Shown: positions 60,336-64,000 of the stretch, in pieces
Position numbering within the stretch: position 1 is the first letter of the stretch
Layout of the letters: each line of letters opens with the position of its first letter
Source: Neoarius graeffei
Taxonomy: Eukaryota; Chordata; Actinopteri; Siluriformes; Ariidae
Length of the DNA: 64,000 bases
Assembly: GCF_027579695.1 (NCBI RefSeq)
Contig: NC_083577.1
Location: forward strand, 31,733,198-31,797,197
Reading direction: 5' to 3'
The notes under the pieces: model-generated
Seen by the model: only the letters and a program-made list of their open reading frames with translations
What the model was told of the DNA's origin: nothing
Database searches by the model: none
Made by a program: the position numbers and the translations under genes

Positions 60336-61470
60336 AAGCCAACATGATTTTCTTTCAATTACACGGTCATGTTCACGAACAAAAAGTACACAAATTTATC
60401 AAAATCCTCACAAGTGGTTTTACTATTTATAGGCATGTGTTTGAGGAATATGAAAGTTTTTGTTTTATTCTGTAAACTACTGACAGCATTTTCTCCCCCA
60501 AACTCCAAATAAAAACATTGTCACTTGGAGCATTTAACTGCAGAGAATGACAACTGGTCAAAATAAAAAAAAAGAATCAAGTGTGTTCAGATCTTGAATA
60601 AATGCATAGAAATCAAGATCATATTCAATTTTAAACAACAAAATACTCATGTTTGAACTTGGGAGGAGTTCAGAAATCAATATTTGGTGGAATAACCCTG
60701 ACATTTAAAATCAAATCATAGCTTACATGCCTCTTGGCATGCTCTCCACCAGTCTTTGACGTTGGTCTTAGTTGACTTTATGCCACTCCTGGTGCAAAAA
60801 TTAATTCAGCTCAGCTTTGTTCGATGGCTAGGTGACCATCCATCTTCCTCTTGATCACATTCCAGAGGTTTTCAAATGGGGTTCAGGTCTGCAGATCAGG
60901 CTGGCCATGACAGGGTCTAGATCTTGTGGTCCTCCAGCCACACCTTGTTTGACCTGGCTGTGTGGCATGGAGCATTGCCCTACTGTAAAACCCAATCCTC
61001 AGAGTTAGGGAACAATGTCAGAGCAGAAGGAAGCAAGTTTTCTTCCAGGATAACCTTGTACATGGCTTGATTCATGTGTCCTTCACAAACAAAATTCTGC
61101 CCCATTCCAGCCTTGCTGAAGCACCCCCAGATCACCGATCCTCCACCAAATTTCACAATGGGTATGAGACACTGTGGCTTGTAAACCTCTCCAGGTCTCC
61201 GTCTAATCATTTGACGACCAGGTGATGGAAAAGCTGAAAATTAGTGTTATGTCCCTCTTCTACCTCTAGGTGGCTGTAGGTTCTCCCGTATTTTCTTGTG
61301 TTTTGCCTGTTGATTGTCTTCCAGGGGTTCCCTGTTGGTGGGACGTCTCCAATTGGTCTACCTGGCATGTTGCGCACTATAGAGATCTTGCAGTCACGTG
61401 ACCGGAAAGTACACAACCGCCATCTTGTCGGTCAAAAACACCGCTGAATACTGCTGCACTCGTGTACAGA

Positions 61471-61783
61471 ATGGATCAATTTCAACCAACGGACTACACG
61501 GCTCATTTTTCTAATGAACAGATAACTAGATATATGTCTAAAATAAACGATCTACAGATTTGTGACCCTTATGGCTTACCGGACGGAGTTTTCACGACCG
61601 GATTTTGAACTGCCAGCGGAATACCCGGACGTGTATAATTACCTCATTAACTTTCCCTCGCTGTTCAGTGGTGAAGCACTGCGTGCCTATAAATCTCTGG
61701 ACAGTTATCTTTCCAGAAATTCAGGATTTGTCAGCGACTCAGATGTGGCATCTTGTAAACAAGAATCCTCATTGGATGGGTAA
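61471..61783 (+). pseudogene. Accessory ORF exon of ISL2EU-like element
   Basis: The start MDQFQPTDYTAHFSNEQITR is followed by ICDPYGLPDGVF, a frame change near 61605, and YLINFPSLFSGEALRAYKSL. The FSGEALRAYKSLDSY segment parallels YTGIDLKAYKSLDAY at 41317-41760. It ends at GATGGGTAAGT, a good splice donor. Confidence 0.6.
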
Positions 61784-61849
61784 GTCACTTAAGTATTGAG
61801 TATAGCACTGACCAGCCGATTATAGAATAGAATAAGGTAATTCCAGCTG

Positions 61850-62190
61850 TAATTCCAAATCGTCCGTCTTGTTTACATGGATCTGGCGTTGGAGAGGTAG
61901 AGGCTTGGCAGTGGAGGTTTGAGTGGCTGTTTTCTGAGCTTAGTCAACAGGCCGGCTCTGCCTGCAGCCTCGCTTTTGCTTCCGCTCCCGGCGCCGCCTC
62001 CTTCGCCTTGCTTCCGATAACAATCCACGGAGACCCCGCTGGTCTTGCTATCTCATCCGGAATGTTGTGCATGCGATGGAAATCGCTACAAACCGTCATT
62101 TTCTGCTGGAAACCAATGTCCAGTAAGTCCATACGGTCGTAGTGGATATTGAAGTCCGGTACAGACGAACAACAGGCAAAAATACACACA
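61850..62190 (-). mobile_element. LINE fragment within the ISL2EU-like element
   Basis: On the minus strand, FNIHYDRMDLLDIG, an Arg-rich stretch and LTKLRKQPLKPPLPSLYLSN are typical of the start of a fish non-LTR ORF2, just before the endonuclease. At least one frame change and a stop are present. It is a captured or inserted fragment. Confidence 0.5.
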
Positions 62191-63344
62191 AAAAACATAA
62201 AAAAACATGCACAGGTAGGGAGAGCTTGTAGCCGCAGCCGTTGTAGTAGAATTGTATATAGTAGGGTTTTCCAGAAGAAAAGGTAGAAGTAAAAGCAGAA
62301 GTAGAACCAGAAGTAGAAGGCGGAATATGGCGTTTGACCGACAAGATGGCGTCTGTCACAATCTGGATCGGCTGTGACGTCACATGCAAGTGCTCCATAA
62401 ATGGGAGCTGTGACCAGGAGCAAGAGGGGTTGTCTTCACGCCAGCAGCTGATGCCGTTATTTACCCTTATTATATTTAGTTATTGTTTTTGTTTTATTTA
62501 CTATTTGCTTGTATTGTAAACCCCTTACTTGTAATAAACCCCCTAGACTTGAGTCTGTTGGTTTTTTGGTCATTCGTGTGTTACGCTGGTTAGCTGGTTG
62601 TAACAATTAGACTCCAAGATGATGACCTTACTCCAGTCCTTCATGGTCCAATCCTTATGGTCTTTAGCAAACCTCAGCCTGGCTCTTCTTTCCTTCTCAC
62701 TTACGAAGGGCTTTATTTTTCTCACTTTGCATGACTTCAATCCCACTCGGAGGAGCCCGTTTCGAACCGTCCTTACCGTGCACTTAACCCCAGCTACCAT
62801 TTTCCATTCTTTTTGTAGGTCACTTCATGTCATCTTATGGTTGTTGAGTGACACTCAAAGGAGCTGATGATCATCCCGGTCAGTGGAGAGTCGTTTTCGC
62901 TCTCTGCCAGTCTTGTAACGTAGTTGTCCCCAATGTCTGCTGTTTGACCTTGTTTTTATGAACTGCCATTTTTGAAATTTTGAGGATGGAAGCAACCTGA
63001 CACTCACTGTTTCCCTCTGCCAGTAAAGGCAGAATTGAAACCTTCCCTTTCTCACTCAAAACTGTTCCTTTTAACTCTCTTGGCATGATGAATAGATATT
63101 TTTGTATTCTAATTCAAGTTACTACTAGCACTGTTTTCACCATCCAAACTGGTCCTATTGCAAGTGGATAGTGATGACCACAGCAGTGGTTTTTATACTT
63201 TTCCTTGTTAAATAAGATTTAGTTCAGGTGATCACCTAAATCAGTACCTTAAGTAAAATTAAGTGTGCTTGTGTTGGAATTCCAGCACAGATGCTGGAAT
63301 GAACTGGCTGCCATACATAAAGGTGTGGATTTAAAAAAATTGAA

Positions 63345-63716
63345 GTGGTTTCTAAATTATTTCTAGAGCAGAATGTGTGTGTGTGGTTGATGGTTTTCAC
63401 AAACAACCTGCTCTCCTTTTTTTTGTACCTCAAATATAATTATTCAAGGAAAACCTTTTTTTTTTTGCAGTTCAAAGATACACATAAATGCTGGAACAGG
63501 AACAATTTTATTCCATATAGTGTGCTGAATATTCCAATAGTCGATCATCTATGGATATTAGATAAAAAGAAAACTGCACTCAAGGTAAAAACACCTACTC
63601 ACAGCTTAAAATTGCCTTCCAGGCAGTCTCTCACATGGTCTTCATTGATAATGCACCTATACAAAAAGATCAGTAAATTTAATATGTCCACTGTTCTTTG
63701 GGAGACAATTATATAA
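63345..63716 (+). other. Unassigned ORF with splice-like borders
   Basis: A T-rich tract and CAG at 63468-63470 precede an open segment (FKDTHKCWNRNNF, IPIVDHLWILDKKK), followed by AAGGTAAAA near 63583. I do not recognise the protein. It may be an exon of a transposon. Confidence 0.25.
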
Positions 63717-63723
63717 ACCGTCC

Positions 63724-63956
63724 AGGGCTCGACATTAAGGACTGCCCGATTGCCCGGGGCAAGTGAAACATACATTCGGGCAAGTGGGATATGTCCCTGA
63801 CATGCCTGACCGGGCAAGTTGGAATGAGCCTATATTACCAACTAGCACGACAAAAATTAGGCTTTTTGATCTTTTATTTCAGTTCCTAAAAGCGTCCCTC
63901 ACTACGTATCCGCCATTATGTCTTGGCTGTTTTCTTAGTATCGGTTTCATTTACTG
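63724..63956 (+). mobile_element. Left end of a hAT-like element
   Basis: CAGGGCTCGACATTAAGG is a known style of hAT terminus in fish, and GGGCAAGTG repeats follow. The element runs toward the window edge, where a SINE interrupts it. Confidence 0.5.
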
Positions 63957-64000
63957 CTCATCTCATATCATCTCTAGCCGCTTTATCCTTCTACAGGGTC
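63957..64000 (-). mobile_element. SINE tail, cut by the window edge
   Basis: CTCTAGCCGCTTTATCCTTC and CTACAGGGTC match the 3' tail of the 44152-type SINE in reverse orientation. The rest lies outside the window. Confidence 0.85.

Larger units (their letters stand above)
61381..62396 (+). mobile_element. ISL2EU-like element within the solo LTR
   Basis: The ends AGAGATCTTGCAGTCACG and TGCAAGTGCTCC are imperfect inverted repeats. Better inverted CCGCCATCTTGTCGGTC blocks lie just inside. AT is present on both sides (61379-61380 and 62397-62398). It carries a fragment of the same accessory ORF as 40668-41797 plus a piece of LINE. Confidence 0.6.
61245..62605 (+). repeat. Solo LTR interrupted by an ISL2EU-like element
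   Basis: It starts TGTTATGTCCC and ends TTGTAACA, flanked by the 5-bp duplication ATTAG (61240-61244 and 62606-62610). AATAAA at about 62535 fits an LTR polyadenylation signal. Without the 1,016-bp insertion the LTR is about 343 bp. No internal retroelement sequence is present, so this is a recombined solo LTR. Confidence 0.85.
60480..63240 (-). mobile_element. Decayed Tc1-like element hosting a nest
   Basis: On the minus strand the transposase start MPRELKGTVLSEKGKVSI (near 63086) is followed by KISKMAVHKNK and ERRARLRFAKDHKDW. After an insertion (61245-62605) it resumes with IVKFGGGSVIWGCFSKAGMG and LLPSALTLFPNSEDWVLQ. Multiple frame changes are present. The outer ends are approximate. Confidence 0.75.

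Overview
This window is vertebrate nuclear DNA, almost certainly from a ray-finned fish. The evidence is the split genes with GT-AG introns, the CENPJ and RNF17 pair, the abundance of Tc1, hAT and PIF/Harbinger elements, the tRNA-derived SINEs and a Gmr1-type Ty3/Gypsy element. No operon-style or prokaryotic features are present. The species cannot be read from the sequence; a catfish-like teleost is only a guess from the SINE and Tc1 families.

Two host genes are convergent (tail to tail). CENPJ (CPAP/SAS-4, centriole assembly) lies on the + strand at the left edge. Its last ten coding exons run from about 17 to the stop at 6937, and the 5' part lies outside the window. RNF17 (TDRD4, a germline multi-Tudor protein of the piRNA pathway) occupies most of the rest on the - strand. 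I could thread 27 coding exons from 59958 down to the stop at 11706. Every junction keeps the reading frame, giving about 1,263 residues and five extended Tudor domains. The RING-containing N-terminus lies beyond the right edge. Human RNF17 and CENPJ are also neighbours, which supports both names.

Everything else is mobile DNA, mostly inside RNF17 introns, and it is strikingly nested. By region: a decayed Tc1-like element holding a Harbinger MITE and a SINE (0.3-2.3 kb); a Tc1 element holding a mosaic SINE, followed by an old local duplication (7-11.5 kb); a THAP-domain exon fragment and a Tc1 element (12.4-15 kb); a LINE cut by a Tc1 element (15.7-20.7 kb); a TTAA-flanked element carrying a P2X7-C-like exon (23.2-24.1 kb); an array of about 140-bp repeats holding a Harbinger MITE (28.8-30.4 kb); a 638-bp near-perfect palindrome (30.8-31.4 kb); a hAT element within a hAT element (33.1-35 kb); a Gmr1-like retrotransposon inside another element, with an ISL2EU-like element inside its LTR (35-42.5 kb); a Tc1 element cut by a hAT element (47.4-49.7 kb); an unclassified 2.7-kb element cut by a SINE (50.9-53.6 kb); a fairly intact Tc1 element (55.2-56.9 kb); and a four-level nest of Tc1, solo LTR, ISL2EU-like element and LINE fragment (60.5-63.2 kb).

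No RNA gene, CRISPR array or clearly new host system was recognised. The most informative observations are the integrase-before-RT gene order of the Gypsy element, the two short elements that share an exon of the same accessory ORF, a hairpin with a 30-bp tandem repeat at its tip, and transposon ends lying about 20 bp from RNF17 splice donors. Several breakpoints give exact target-site duplications, so insertion order can be read directly.
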